Source: CBDBCU01 sp965203435 (GTDB taxonomy: Bacteria; Chloroflexota; Dehalococcoidia; Lucifugimonadales; UBA3495). Taken from it: DNA of 64,000 nucleotides. Below are positions 41,862 through 50,524 of this stretch, piece by piece; within the stretch, counting starts at the first letter, position 1; each line of letters opens with the position of its first letter. Location: positions 372,001 through 436,000 of the forward strand of contig CBDBCU010000001.1 of assembly GCA_965203435.1 (NCBI GenBank). The letters are read 5' to 3'. The notes beneath the pieces are model-generated. The model ran no database searches. It was not told the DNA's origin and worked only from the letters and a program-made list of their open reading frames with translations. The position numbers were made by a program, and so were the translations under genes.

Positions 41862-42734
41862 CTACAACTGTTCCAACGCCTGGCGGGAAAGCATCATCTT
41901 TACCGGGCTGATGGGGCGGAAAGTGCGGGATACCCGCACATCCCCGGCCAGGCTGCACAGGGTATAGGCGTCATAGGGGGACATTCCCTTTTCCCGCACC
42001 AGGAAGTCCACCATCGCCTGCACCGCCTGTTTCATGGCCGGGGCCAGTTCCTCGCCGTAGGCCAGGACGACAAAATGCTCCGGAGTCAGGGCTTGGGGAC
42101 TGTCTAATCCCATACCTTTCATAACCGTTACCCGGATCTGGCTGTCGGCGGAACATTCGGCGCCGGTGCCGGCCACGGCCCCATCGCCCACCACGGCGTG
42201 GCAGTCGCCCAGAGCCAGCAGCCCGCCGGGGACAAAGACCGGCATATAGATGACGCTGCCGGCCACCAGTTCTTTCATATCAATGTCGCCGCCGTAGGGG
42301 CCGCTGTCGCTGGCGGTGTTCTGCACATAGGTCGGCGTGGTCGCTACCAAGCCCATGGAGGGCTGCATCGGCAGTTTCAACCCGCTGGGCAGGACTACAT
42401 CCGGTCCGTCAAAATCCATCACCGTCGGATACCCTGCGGTGAACTCCTCCTCCAGAAAGCCCCGGCCGGGCATTACCATGTGCGCCGCCCCATCCTTGGG
42501 CGTGATGCTGATGAACTCCACTTTCAGGGCATCCCCCGGCTCCGCGCCGTTGACATAGATGGGGCCGGTAGCCGGGCCTTTCAACGCCTTGGCGTCCAGG
42601 GCCGCCGGGTCGCGCAGCCCCTCGAAATCGTCCCAGGTTTCCACTATCAACTCCTCGCCGGAGTCAATGGTGATGGCCGGTTCCGCCGCCGGATCCAGGA
42701 AGTAAATGCGCTGATTGCGACTCAAGACTTTCAT
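41862..42734 (-). CDS. Acetamidase/formamidase family protein
   Basis: 290 residues of the FmdA/AmdA family, which releases ammonia from formamide, acetamide or related amides. Family features: GPIYVNGAEPGDALKVEFIS, FDGPDVVLPSGLKLPMQPSM, GPYGGDIDMKELVAGSVIYM, LALGDCHAVVGDGAVAGTGA with the metal-binding acidic and histidine residues. The substrate is not determinable. Confidence 0.92.
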   Translation of the reverse strand: MKVLSRNQRIYFLDPAAEPAITIDSGEELIVETWDDFEGLRDPAALDAKALKGPATGPIYVNGAEPGDALKVEFISITPKDGAAHMVMPGRGFLEEEFTAGYPTVMDFDGPDVVLPSGLKLPMQPSMGLVATTPTYVQNTASDSGPYGGDIDMKELVAGSVIYMPVFVPGGLLALGDCHAVVGDGAVAGTGAECSADSQIRVTVMKGMGLDSPQALTPEHFVVLAYGEELAPAMKQAVQAMVDFLVREKGMSPYDAYTLCSLAGDVRVSRTFRPISPVKMMLSRQALEQL

Positions 42735-42784
42735 TGCTTAACCTCAGGGGGCTGGGGGATAAAGTTGCCGGGGCAAGGGCTTGG

Positions 42785-43516
42785 TCAGGCCCGGAGAGGA
42801 AAGGATTCCTGACGGACCTTGACGCCGCAATCCGGGTCAAAGTCCACCACGGCCACGGCCACGCTTTTATCATCCGGGGCGGAACCCTGCGGCGACCCGG
42901 AATAGACCGCCCGGGTATCCCCTTGGGACACATCAATAAACCGCTCCCAATGCCCCAACGCCAGATAATGGCAGGAGGCGGCCGCCACTTCCGCCAGGTA
43001 GATGGGAGAGGAACGCAGTTCCGTATCCTCCGGGAAATGAAAGTGACCGTGCGCCAGGGCGGCCAGCCAACGGCCCGGCCGGGCCGGCGTCATTCCGGCC
43101 AGCGGCTGGAACTGCGGCGTATGTTCGGTCATAGCCCGTCCCCACAAATCCAGGTTCAAGGCGGGTAGAGTAATAGTCTGCCCGGTCGGCTCAGTGAACA
43201 GATGAAAGTTGGCCGGCAGGTTAGCAAAGGGTTCCCGGCGATAAAGGGATTCCGAATGGTACAGGTCATGATTGCCCGGCAATACCACTACCGGGCAAGG
43301 CAGGCGGGATACCTGTTGCAGAAAGAACTCCAGGGTATCATCCGGCACCCGGGCGTGGTCGAAAACATCGCCCACGATTAGCAGGGCATCAGCGGGCAGC
43401 CCGGCGGCCGCGTCCACCACGGCCCGGAAAGCGGAGGCCGCCCCGGCTGGCCGCCGGTCGGCCCCCAAATGGGTATCCGAGGTGTGGATTAGTCGTATTT
43501 TCCTGCTGCCGGTCAA
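42785..43516 (-). CDS. SbcD-like calcineurin metallophosphoesterase
   Basis: 243 residues. Metal ligands are visible in IHTSDTHLGADRR, LIVGDVFDHARV, VVLPGNHDLY and LAHGHFHF, then LGHWE. The N-terminal layout resembles exonuclease SbcD/Mre11-type phosphoesterases, but the C-terminal part is short and no SbcC ATPase gene is adjacent. The TTG start at 43516 has no strong ribosome site. A CaiB-fragment repeat abuts its 5' end. Confidence 0.85.
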   Translation of the reverse strand: MTGSRKIRLIHTSDTHLGADRRPAGAASAFRAVVDAAAGLPADALLIVGDVFDHARVPDDTLEFFLQQVSRLPCPVVVLPGNHDLYHSESLYRREPFANLPANFHLFTEPTGQTITLPALNLDLWGRAMTEHTPQFQPLAGMTPARPGRWLAALAHGHFHFPEDTELRSSPIYLAEVAAASCHYLALGHWERFIDVSQGDTRAVYSGSPQGSAPDDKSVAVAVVDFDPDCGVKVRQESFPLRA

Positions 43517-43525
43517 TTATCTGCT

Positions 43526-43681
43526 CTACTTCCCAAGGATGCCCTTAATCCCGCCGGGCCGCAATTTTTCCGGGGGGGTAGCCCAATTCGGCAAGAATTT
43601 CGGCGTTATATGCTGGCCCGGCAACGACGGGATGGCGGCGTTCCAAGGGGATTTGCCCCCTGCCGGAATGTTGCGTCCGGC
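43526..43681 (-). pseudogene. Decayed copy of CoA-transferase 3' end (third copy)
   Basis: Minus-strand remnant matching the 3' end of the CaiB-family gene at 45372 and better the second copy at 44454: readable pieces PNWATPPEKLRP and GILGK before a TAG at 43526. Small indels and substitutions make it the oldest copy. It forms the outer edge of the tandem array containing the two toxin-antitoxin modules. Confidence 0.75.
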
Positions 43682-44080
43682 TTAAACCGACAGGATGCTC
43701 AAGCCTGAAATCCGCTCAAAATGGCGGCGGTTGTTGCTCAGCAGGGTAAGGTTATGCCGCAAGGCGGTAGATCCGATGAGCAGGTCAAAATCGGGAATAA
43801 GGTTCCCGGATTGGCGCAACCGCACTTTCTCTTGGGCGAATATCTGGCCGGTCTCAGCATCCACTCCCACCAGAGGAATATCGGCGTCCAGGAAATTTCT
43901 GACTTCGCTGGCCCCGGCAACCGGGTCAACGGCTCCGGCGGCCCCGACATAAAGCTCGGTCACGGAAATTATGCTGATTCCCACGCCTTGCGGCAAAAGA
44001 GCGTCCAACCGCTGCACCACATTTGGCCGGCGGCGCAGGTAGTAGATAGCCCAATCCGTATCCACCAGATAGCGCAACAT
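43682..44080 (-). CDS. VapC-type PIN-domain ribonuclease toxin 1
   Basis: 132 residues: LVDTDWAIYYLRRRPNV (first acidic residues), ISVTELYVGA (glutamate), and PDFDLLIGSTALRHNLTLL (C-terminal aspartates), the PIN catalytic set. The protein should cleave RNA when freed from its antitoxin, whose gene ends 3 bases upstream. The last 36 residues, from DFDLLIGSTALRHNL on, are identical to toxin 2, while the middle differs, showing recent duplication or gene conversion. Confidence 0.93.
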   Translation of the reverse strand: MLRYLVDTDWAIYYLRRRPNVVQRLDALLPQGVGISIISVTELYVGAAGAVDPVAGASEVRNFLDADIPLVGVDAETGQIFAQEKVRLRQSGNLIPDFDLLIGSTALRHNLTLLSNNRRHFERISGLSILSV

Positions 44081-44083
44081 CGG

Positions 44084-44353
44084 CTAAGCCTCCCGAGCGG
44101 CCGCTTCTTGATCAGTCCGCGACCCGGCCGCCCGCTCCTCGGGCAGCTGACGGGCAAACTCCTCCCAATACTCCCCATTGGGGGACGCCGACCATACTTC
44201 CTGGGCCGCGCGCAAGGATACCCAATCCACTGCTGTCGGCTCCTCCCCGACCGCGTCAGCAAGGATTGCCTGATATTCGGCATCCGCCAAATCCAGCGGC
44301 TCCAGGGGAGTCAGCACCCCGTTGGCAAACTTGACTTTTACTGTTACTGGCAT
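44084..44353 (-). CDS. DUF104-type antitoxin 1
   Basis: 89 residues starting MPVTVKVKFANGVLTPLEPL, a DUF104/AF2212-like antitoxin beginning, with a variable acidic and charged C-terminal tail (toxin-binding). The ATG at 44353 follows AAGGAG by 8 bases. It pairs with toxin 1. The N-terminal half is nearly identical to antitoxin 2. Confidence 0.88.
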   Translation of the reverse strand: MPVTVKVKFANGVLTPLEPLDLADAEYQAILADAVGEEPTAVDWVSLRAAQEVWSASPNGEYWEEFARQLPEERAAGSRTDQEAAAREA

Positions 44354-44401
44354 TTCTGCGCTCCTTGACACAACTTCCCTTATCCTCGATGAAAGGATTG
44401 C

Positions 44402-44421
44402 CCGGATTATAAACTATCCGG
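44402..44421 (-). promoter_or_regulatory. Promoter -10 and operator of module 1
   Basis: Inverted repeat CCGGAT/ATCCGG with 8 bases between; on the minus strand the centre contains TATAAT. The same layout, with different centre bases, lies before module 2, so the arms are conserved and probably bind the antitoxin complex. Confidence 0.65.
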
Positions 44422-44453
44422 TATGCCGCCGGCTAACTATTTGCTCTACTGCC

Positions 44454-44585
44454 CTACTTCCCAATTACTCCCCTGTCCCGCAGGGCCGCGATTTTTTCCG
44501 GGGTGTAGCCCAATTCGGTCAGGATTTCGGCGTTGTGCTGGCCCAAGAGCGGCGGAGGGCGGCGGATTTCCGCGGGGATTTGCCC
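44454..44585 (-). pseudogene. Duplicated CoA-transferase 3' end (second copy)
   Basis: Minus-strand frame EIRRPPPLLGQHNAEILTEL then GYTPEKIAALRDRGVIGK and TAG, almost identical to the end of the intact CaiB-family gene (45372). Similarity stops near 44576 at the codons for PAEIRR. It lies between modules 1 and 2 and is not expressed as an independent gene. Confidence 0.88.
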
Positions 44586-44610
44586 CTTTGCCGGAATGTT
44601 GCGCCGGGGC

Positions 44611-45003
44611 TTAAACCGATAGGATACTCAAGCCTGAAATCCGCTCAAAGTGGCGGCGATTGTTACTCAGCAGGGTAAGGTTATGCCGCAAGGCGGTGGA
44701 TCCGATAAGCAGGTCAAAATCGCCGATGGGGGTGCCCATAGCTTTCAAACGTCCGCGTTCCCGGGCGAATATCCGGCAGATTTCATCCTCCAAAGGTACG
44801 ACAGGAAAAGGAGCCAGGAAATCGCGCAACGCCTTCTCGTTGCCCACCGGGTCCGTAGCGTAAAACACGCCTTGGTACAACTCGGCCAGGGATATGATGC
44901 TGATGCCTACCCCTTCCGGCCGCAGTTCCGCCAAACGTGTCACCACCCGCTCGACCCGGTGCAGGCAGTGAATCGACCAATCGGTATCCAACAGGTACTT
45001 CAT
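44611..45003 (-). CDS. VapC-type PIN-domain ribonuclease toxin 2
   Basis: 130 residues from ATG 45003: YLLDTDWSIHCLHRVERV, ISLAELYQGVF and DFDLLIGSTALRHNLTLL provide the PIN acidic residues. Antitoxin 2 ends 4 bases upstream. A longer frame of 16 extra codons overlaps the antitoxin and is not used. The C-terminal 36 residues equal those of toxin 1. Confidence 0.93.
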   Translation of the reverse strand: MKYLLDTDWSIHCLHRVERVVTRLAELRPEGVGISIISLAELYQGVFYATDPVGNEKALRDFLAPFPVVPLEDEICRIFARERGRLKAMGTPIGDFDLLIGSTALRHNLTLLSNNRRHFERISGLSILSV

Positions 45004-45007
45004 CCGG

Positions 45008-45280
45008 CTACAACCGCGGCTCCGGCCGGGAATTGACCAGCCGGTCGGCATAAAGCTGGCGGATTAGTTCCTCCGGATCGTGGGTGCCGCGCCACGCCCC
45101 CAAGGAGCTCTGAAAGGCAGCCTCGGCAGCGGTGGTTTCCGGGGCCACAGCAGGCGCGTCCGGCGGGTCGGCAACGGGCGCGTCAGCGAGGATTACCTGA
45201 TATTCGGCATCCGCCAAATCCAGCGGCTCCAGGGGAGTAAGCACCCCGTTGGAGTATTTGACTTTTACTGTCACCGGCAT
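45008..45280 (-). CDS. DUF104-type antitoxin 2
   Basis: 90 residues: MPVTVKVKYSNGVLTPLEPL, DLADAEYQVILADAPVADPP, and an Ala/Pro/Asp-rich linker to a charged tail ending RPEPRL. GAGGAG lies 8 bases before the ATG. The tail differs from antitoxin 1, as does the middle of its toxin, so the two pairs may be insulated from each other. Confidence 0.88.
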   Translation of the reverse strand: MPVTVKVKYSNGVLTPLEPLDLADAEYQVILADAPVADPPDAPAVAPETTAAEAAFQSSLGAWRGTHDPEELIRQLYADRLVNSRPEPRL

Positions 45281-45328
45281 TTCTGCGCTCCTCGACACAA
45301 TTTCCCTTATCCGCACCAAAGGGATTGC

Positions 45329-45348
45329 CCGGATTATACAATATCCGG
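45329..45348 (-). promoter_or_regulatory. Promoter -10 and operator of module 2
   Basis: CCGGAT/ATCCGG arms around ATTGTATA, placing TATAAT on the minus strand, about 50 bases before the antitoxin 2 ATG; counterpart of the element at 44402. Confidence 0.65.
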
Positions 45349-45371
45349 TATGCCGCCGGCCAACCCTTGCC

Positions 45372-46565
45372 CTAATGCCCAATGACGCCCTTTTCCCGCA
45401 GGGCTGCGATTTTTTCCGGGGTGTAGCCCAATTCGGTCAGGATTTCGGCGTTGTGCTGGCCCAGGAGCGGCGGGGGGCGGCGGATTTCCGCGGGGGTGGC
45501 CGCCAGTTTCAGCGGGGAGTTGGGTATCCGCAACTCCGGGACGGTGGGATGGGCAACCGAGGCAATCATATTGCGGGCCGCCACCTGGGGGCTGTTGATT
45601 ACCTCGTCCACTTTGTTGATGGGGCCGCAGGGGACGCCGGCCCGCTCAATGATTTCTACCCATTCAGCTACGGGGCGGGTGCGGAAAATTGCGCTGAGCA
45701 ATTCCACGCACTCGGCCCGGTGGGCTACCCGGTCATCGTTGGTACGAAAGCGCGGGTCATCCAACAAGTCAGGCCGTTCAATGGCGGCGCAGAAACGCTG
45801 CCACAGCCCTTCGTTGGCTACCCCCACAATAAAATAGCCGTCGGATGCCGGAAAACTCTGGTACGGCACCAACCCGGGATGGCCGGAACCCATGCGCTGC
45901 GGAACTACTCCGGTAGCCAGATATGCGGTGGCGTGGTAGCTGAGGGCCGCCACCTGCCCGTCCAGCAAAGCCGCCTCCAGATACTGCCCCTGCCCGGTCT
46001 GCCGTTGGTGGTACAGGGCGGTCAATACCGAGCCATAGGCCATCATTCCGGTGAACAAATCCACCAGGGAAAAGCCGACCCGCATCGGCAAGCCCTCGGG
46101 TTCTCCGGTCAAATCCATCAACCCGCTGTACGCCTGGATAATCAGGTCGTAACCCGGCTTTTCGGCCAGCGGCCCGGTGCGTCCGTAGCCGGAAATGGCG
46201 CAATAGATCAGGCCGGGGTTCAGGGCTTGGAGGTCGGCATAGCCCAGGCCCATCCGCTCCAAAGCGCCGGCCCGGAAACTTTCCAGCATCAGGTCGGCGT
46301 CTTTGACCAGGGCCCGCACAATGTCGCGCCCTTCCGCCTCTCTCAGGTTCAGGCTCAGGCTGCGCTTGTTGCGGTTAAAGGTGGTGAACTGGGTGCTTTC
46401 CCCGCCCGCCCAAAAGGGCAGCCAGGAACGGATTTCGTCGCCGCGTTCCGGCTCCTCGATCTTGATTACATCGGCCCCCATATCCCCCAGCAGCATAGTG
46501 CAGAAGGGGCCGGCCAAGGTGCGGGTCAAGTCCACTACCCGGACATTTTCCAATGCGGCGGCCAT
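45372..46565 (-). CDS. CaiB/BaiF family (class III) CoA-transferase
   Basis: 397 residues: VRVVDLTRTLAGPFCTMLLG, DMGADVIKIEEPERGDEIRS, YDLIIQAYSGLMDLTGEPEG and the catalytic aspartate in this DLTG region (class III enzymes form an aspartyl-CoA anhydride). The substrate is probably a carboxylic acid such as a carnitine- or succinate-type acid, not determinable here. The ATG at 46565 is chosen where homology begins. Its 3' end is repeated twice downstream between toxin-antitoxin modules. Confidence 0.93.
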   Translation of the reverse strand: MAAALENVRVVDLTRTLAGPFCTMLLGDMGADVIKIEEPERGDEIRSWLPFWAGGESTQFTTFNRNKRSLSLNLREAEGRDIVRALVKDADLMLESFRAGALERMGLGYADLQALNPGLIYCAISGYGRTGPLAEKPGYDLIIQAYSGLMDLTGEPEGLPMRVGFSLVDLFTGMMAYGSVLTALYHQRQTGQGQYLEAALLDGQVAALSYHATAYLATGVVPQRMGSGHPGLVPYQSFPASDGYFIVGVANEGLWQRFCAAIERPDLLDDPRFRTNDDRVAHRAECVELLSAIFRTRPVAEWVEIIERAGVPCGPINKVDEVINSPQVAARNMIASVAHPTVPELRIPNSPLKLAATPAEIRRPPPLLGQHNAEILTELGYTPEKIAALREKGVIGH

Positions 46566-46599
46566 CAGCGTCCCTTTCCTTGTTTCTGAAAGTTGCTGA

Positions 46600-46608
46600 A
46601 TTATAGCA
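46600..46608 (-). promoter_or_regulatory. Extended -10 promoter of the CoA-transferase gene
   Basis: Minus strand TGCTATAAT, perfect extended -10, 35 bases before the ATG. Confidence 0.65.
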
Positions 46609-46729
46609 GATTGTCCGCCGGAGGCCCTACATCGTCGACAGCATCGCCGCCATTTGACCGGCGGCAAAACCGGTGTTAGCTTTAACCGGTGGATTCAGCA
46701 ATCCCATCCCGGCCGGAACGGGCAAGGCA

Positions 46730-47671
46730 ATGCAGGATGAACGGGGGCCGCGGGTAGTATCCCTCGGCGGCATCAACATCGACCTGGTGACGGTAACCGA
46801 GCGTTTCCCGGCGGCCGGGGAGACGGTAATCGGCCGCCGCTTTCTGACTTATCCCGGCGGCAAGGGAGCCAATCAAGCCGTCGCCGCCGCCCGGATGGGC
46901 GCGCCCACGGCGATGGTGGGCCGGGTGGGCGACGACCTTTTCGGCCCGCAAGTAATGGCGGCGCTGACCGCCGCCGGAGTGGACATTTCCGGCGTAGCCG
47001 TGGCTCCCGGGGTCAGCACCGGCATTGCCGTTATCAACATTGACGCCGCCGGCCGCAATCAAATCATTCAGGTACTGGGGGCCAACGACACTTGCGGCGC
47101 GGCCGAGGCGGAACGGGTCAGCCATCTGCCGGAGCGCTGGTCGGTGTTGCTGCTGCAACTGGAAGTGTCGGTAGCGTTGTCGTTGCAAGCGGCCCAAGCG
47201 GCGGCGGCCGCCGGCAAAACGATTATTCTGGATCCCAGCCCGGCCCGGCCGCTGCCGGATGCCTTTTACCCTTGCTGTTCCCTTATGACCCCTAACGAAA
47301 CCGATGCGGCCGCCCTGGTCGGTTTTGCGGTGACGGACTTGGATACCGCGGCCCGGGCGGCCGATATACTGCTGGGCCGGGGCGTCGGCGCGGCGATAGT
47401 TACCCTGGGGGAACAGGGGGCTTACTGCGCCACTCCCGCCGGCGGGGAATATGCGCCGCCCTTTGCGGTGGCGGCGGTGGATTCCGTGGGGGCCGGGGAT
47501 GCTTTCAACGGCGCTTTAGCCGCCGCTCTGGCCGAGGGTCAAACTTTGTCGCAAGGGATGCGGTTAGCCGCGGCCGCCGGGGCTCTGGCCGTTACTAAAG
47601 TGGGGGCGCAGGACGCTATGCCGACCCGTCAGGAAGTGGAATACTTTTTGCGCTCCCGGGTCGGCGGCTGA
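46730..47671 (+). CDS. rbsK: Ribokinase (PfkB family)
   Basis: Phosphorylates ribose (or a similar sugar or nucleoside) at the 5-position with ATP. 313 residues from ATG 46730: VVSLGGINIDLVTVTERFPA, TYPGGKGANQAVAAARMGAP, ILDPSPARPLP, MTPNETDAAAL, and VDSVGAGDAFNGALAAALAE with the GAGD anion hole and catalytic aspartate. An in-frame GTG 19 codons upstream is less likely. The stop overlaps the NUDIX start by one base. Confidence 0.9.
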   Translation: MQDERGPRVVSLGGINIDLVTVTERFPAAGETVIGRRFLTYPGGKGANQAVAAARMGAPTAMVGRVGDDLFGPQVMAALTAAGVDISGVAVAPGVSTGIAVINIDAAGRNQIIQVLGANDTCGAAEAERVSHLPERWSVLLLQLEVSVALSLQAAQAAAAAGKTIILDPSPARPLPDAFYPCCSLMTPNETDAAALVGFAVTDLDTAARAADILLGRGVGAAIVTLGEQGAYCATPAGGEYAPPFAVAAVDSVGAGDAFNGALAAALAEGQTLSQGMRLAAAAGALAVTKVGAQDAMPTRQEVEYFLRSRVGG

Positions 47672-48201
47672 TGCTACAAGAGGATAAGTTCTGTCCCGGC
47701 TGCGGTTCTCCGTTGGAAAAGACGGAAACCGCCGGGAAAATCCACCCGGCCTGCGCCAACTGCCGCCGGGTAATTTACTACGACCCCAAGGTGGCCGCCG
47801 TAGTTGTCGTTGCCCGGGAGAATCGGATTTTGATGGTGCGCCGGGCTAACCAACCGGGCTACGGCCGCTGGAGCGTGCCGGGCGGTTATGTGGATCGGGG
47901 GGAAGTAGTGGAAAGGGCGGCGGCCCGGGAAGTTCAGGAGGAAACCGGGCTTGTAGTGGAAATCGCGGGTTTGCTGGGCCTCTTTTCCCAAGGCGGCAAT
48001 CCGGTCATCGTCGCCGCCTTTGCCGGCAGGGAAACCGGCGGCGTACTGCGGGCCGGCCCGGAAACCCTAGCGGTAGATTTCTTTCCCCAAGACGATCTGC
48101 CGCCGCTGGCCTTTCCCCGGGACATCCAAATGTTGGAGCTTTGGACGGAATGGCGGCGGCGGAATAATCCGGAGGACATCCCGGGCAACGGCAATCCCTA
48201 A
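47671..48201 (+). CDS. NUDIX hydrolase with zinc ribbon
   Basis: 176 residues. The N-terminal zinc ribbon has CPGCGS and CANCRR (residues 8-31). The NUDIX box GGYVDRGEVVERAAAREV then QEETG (GxxxxxExxxxxxxREVQEETG) hydrolyses a nucleoside diphosphate linked to a moiety X. The ribbon-plus-NUDIX layout resembles NudC/ADP-ribose pyrophosphatase types. TGATG overlap couples it to ribokinase, suggesting recycling of ribose- or ADP-ribose-type compounds. Confidence 0.9.
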   Translation: MLQEDKFCPGCGSPLEKTETAGKIHPACANCRRVIYYDPKVAAVVVVARENRILMVRRANQPGYGRWSVPGGYVDRGEVVERAAAREVQEETGLVVEIAGLLGLFSQGGNPVIVAAFAGRETGGVLRAGPETLAVDFFPQDDLPPLAFPRDIQMLELWTEWRRRNNPEDIPGNGNP

Positions 48202-48225
48202 TCCACTAGCAGCAACAGGCAAGCT

Positions 48226-48990
48226 ATGGCATTGGCTCTGAAAAATATCCTGGATCGGGTAGCCCATTCTGCGCTGGATTTTCTGCTGCCAATGCGCTGC
48301 CTGGGCTGCCGGCGGGAGGGCGGGCTGCTTTGCGAATCCTGTATCGCCGCCCTGCCGCGGCTTTTGCCGCCTTACTGCGACATCTGCGCCGACCGGGGCG
48401 TGGTGGGGGAGTGCCGCCAGTGTCGGGAGCAGGCCCGGCAGCAGGGGCGGCCGCTGGATGGGCTGCGCGCGCCCTATCTTTTTCAGGGGGCTATTCGGGA
48501 TGCCATCCACAGTTTCAAGTATGAAAATGCCCGGGCCGCCGCGCCGCTACTGGGCCGTCTGCTGGCCGAATATCTGGCGGACAATCCAATGCCCGGGGAG
48601 GTTCTGGCGCCGGTGCCGCTGCATCCCCGCAAGTTGCGGGAACGGGGCTACAATCAAGCGGAATTGCTGGCCCGGGAAGCGGGCAAAATCGCCGGCCTGC
48701 CGGTGGATGCCAAACTTCTTTACCGCGTCCGCAACACGCCGGCCCAAGCCCGCACCGCCAACCGGCAACAGCGCCTGGACAACATTGCCGACGCCTTTGC
48801 CGTCCGCGGCAATTTGACCGGCCGCGCCCTGATTTTGATTGATGACGTCAGCACTACCGGCAGCACTTTGACGGCGGCGGCCGCCGCTCTGAAACAGGCC
48901 GGGGCCGCATCGGTATGGGCTTTGACCCTGGCCCGGGAGGAACGCCGCCAATGGACTGGGGGCGCGGAAGTTGAGATGGCGGAACCGTAA
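48226..48990 (+). CDS. comF: ComF family protein (phosphoribosyltransferase-like)
   Basis: 254 residues: N-terminal zinc finger with six cysteines (CLGCRREGGLLCESC and CDIC, CRQCRE), then IHSFKYENARAAAPLLGRLL, ERGYNQAELLAREAG and the PRPP loop LILIDDVSTTGSTL. ComF proteins act in DNA uptake/competence in some bacteria; the phosphoribosyl reaction is unproven. It starts 24 bases after the NUDIX gene. Confidence 0.92.
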   Translation: MALALKNILDRVAHSALDFLLPMRCLGCRREGGLLCESCIAALPRLLPPYCDICADRGVVGECRQCREQARQQGRPLDGLRAPYLFQGAIRDAIHSFKYENARAAAPLLGRLLAEYLADNPMPGEVLAPVPLHPRKLRERGYNQAELLAREAGKIAGLPVDAKLLYRVRNTPAQARTANRQQRLDNIADAFAVRGNLTGRALILIDDVSTTGSTLTAAAAALKQAGAASVWALTLAREERRQWTGGAEVEMAEP

Positions 48991-49030
48991 CCCGGCCCTT
49001 CCGCCGGTTTCGTCCGGCAGCAGCGCAAGG

Positions 49031-49690
49031 CTACGGTTCGCTCAAGTCCCAACCGGCCGTTGCCAAGTAGCCGGTGATGGGTAGCGGAACGGCAACCGGC
49101 AATCTCTGGGCTTTCTTGAGCCGCTGGATGTTGTAGAGGTGGGCGATATATTCGTAGTAGCGGTGACGGAAAGTGGCTTCCAAGGTGATGTAACCCTGGC
49201 CCGGCTGTTCCGGGTCGGGACGGACGCCGCGGGGATGGGCTTCCTGCCAGGGCATACCGCCGGTCAGCCGCTGCTCAATTTCCCGGGTTCGCAACGAGGC
49301 GACGGTTTCCGATTCCAGCACCGACCAGGCCAAGGCCAAGCCTTGCCGAAACACGGCCAGGATGGAATCCAGTTCCCAATACTTGCTTTCGTCCAGCCGG
49401 CGGTCGTAGGGCGAGGCCATAATGCCCGCCCAGTCGCCGATGTCCGGCAGCCCTTGGGGGAAAAGACGGGCGCCCCAACGCTCCAGCAGCCACCGGAAAT
49501 CCCCGGAAGCCACATGGCTGACATTGCGGCGGATGCTCCACTGACTCCAGCCCCACTGCTCCGACTCGAAGTCCAGTTGTTCGTCGGTCAAACCCTCCAG
49601 TTCCCGGAGGTACAGGTCATAAATTTCCCCTTGAAACTGGGGAAAGAGCGCCGTTCCCGGGGCATCCCCGGCTATTTCCTGCTGGGTCAT
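49031..49690 (-). CDS. DinB/DUF664-like helical-bundle protein
   Basis: 219 residues from ATG 49690: the FQGEIYDLYLRELEGLTDEQ helix, NVSHVASGDFRWLLERWGAR with a histidine in the metal-site position, and FRHRYYEYIAHLYNIQRLKK containing a second and third candidate histidine. This four-helix DinB-type fold often is a metal-dependent thiol (mycothiol or bacillithiol) transferase, but many members are uncharacterised. A 21-codon extension begins inside an R1 repeat and is less likely. No strong ribosome site. Confidence 0.78.
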   Translation of the reverse strand: MTQQEIAGDAPGTALFPQFQGEIYDLYLRELEGLTDEQLDFESEQWGWSQWSIRRNVSHVASGDFRWLLERWGARLFPQGLPDIGDWAGIMASPYDRRLDESKYWELDSILAVFRQGLALAWSVLESETVASLRTREIEQRLTGGMPWQEAHPRGVRPDPEQPGQGYITLEATFRHRYYEYIAHLYNIQRLKKAQRLPVAVPLPITGYLATAGWDLSEP

Positions 49691-49752
49691 GGGTGTCAGT
49701 AGCCCCCTTGATTTAATCGGATGGGCGGTTCCATTCGGTTGGGGCGTATTCA

Positions 49753-49799
49753 TCCCGCAACGAGTTCAGGATGACCCTTCAACGAGTTCAGGGTGAGCG
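49753..49799. repeat. Dispersed repeat R1, tandem double copy
   Basis: Two partial direct copies, CAACGAGTTCAGGATGAC and CTTCAACGAGTTCAGGGTGA, upstream of the DinB-like gene. Confidence 0.8.
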
Positions 49800-49826
49800 G
49801 TAGGGATGGGCCGCAGCCGGCGGGCG

Positions 49827-50411
49827 TCAGGGTTTAACCCAGGTTTCCGACCAAGCCAAGCAGGCGCTGCTGCTGGACTTGTCGCCGCGCATTTCCAGCT
49901 TGGGCTGGCCGGCCACCACATTGCCGTTGATGGTCAGTTGGGCCTGGCGGGCCGGGATGAAGCAGCTATAGACGCCGTGGGGGCGGCCCGGCGCGCTGCC
50001 GGCTTCGACCCGCAGCATATACGGCTCCAGGAAATCGTGCCAGGTCAGCGTCAGTTCGTCCTCGTCGCTCATGACCTTTTCGGTCCAGAAAGAGCGCACA
50101 TCCCCGGTCTTGCTGAACTCGGCATCGGTAACCGGGATGCTCTGGTCGGCAAAGTCCGGGAACAGGACGGTCTCGATTTCCACTTGCAGCCAGCGGGCCA
50201 GGGCGATGTTGTCGGCGTAAATCCGCACTTCGTCGTCAAACTCCGCGCTTTTGACAAAGAGGACATGGCCGGCCCCGGCCGGGGACAGCAGCACCCGCCA
50301 GTGGCTGGTACGCTCGGTCAAGGGGCTGTCGGCTTCCGCGGCCAGGCGGATAAAGGAGTTTTCCCCGGTCAAAAGCACCCGGTTGGGGTCGGTAGGGTTG
50401 CTGGTGGTCAT
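49827..50411 (-). CDS. Hypothetical protein
   Basis: 194 residues from ATG 50411 with GAGGAA 7 bases upstream. Soluble, beta-rich by composition: TSHWRVLLSPAGAGHVLFVK, YADNIALARWLQVEIETVLF, LTLTWHDFLEPYMLRVEAGS, SCFIPARQAQLTINGNVVAG. Family not recognised. The neighbours do not suggest a role. Confidence 0.7.
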   Translation of the reverse strand: MTTSNPTDPNRVLLTGENSFIRLAAEADSPLTERTSHWRVLLSPAGAGHVLFVKSAEFDDEVRIYADNIALARWLQVEIETVLFPDFADQSIPVTDAEFSKTGDVRSFWTEKVMSDEDELTLTWHDFLEPYMLRVEAGSAPGRPHGVYSCFIPARQAQLTINGNVVAGQPKLEMRGDKSSSSACLAWSETWVKP

Positions 50412-50524
50412 CGTCAATTCCTCAAGGGGCGGATTGGCCCGGCGGTTTTGGCCCAGGGCCGGCGTGGGGGTTATTATACCGGAATGGATGGAGCGGCGGC
50501 GTTACAAAGTAAAGGCAACTACCC

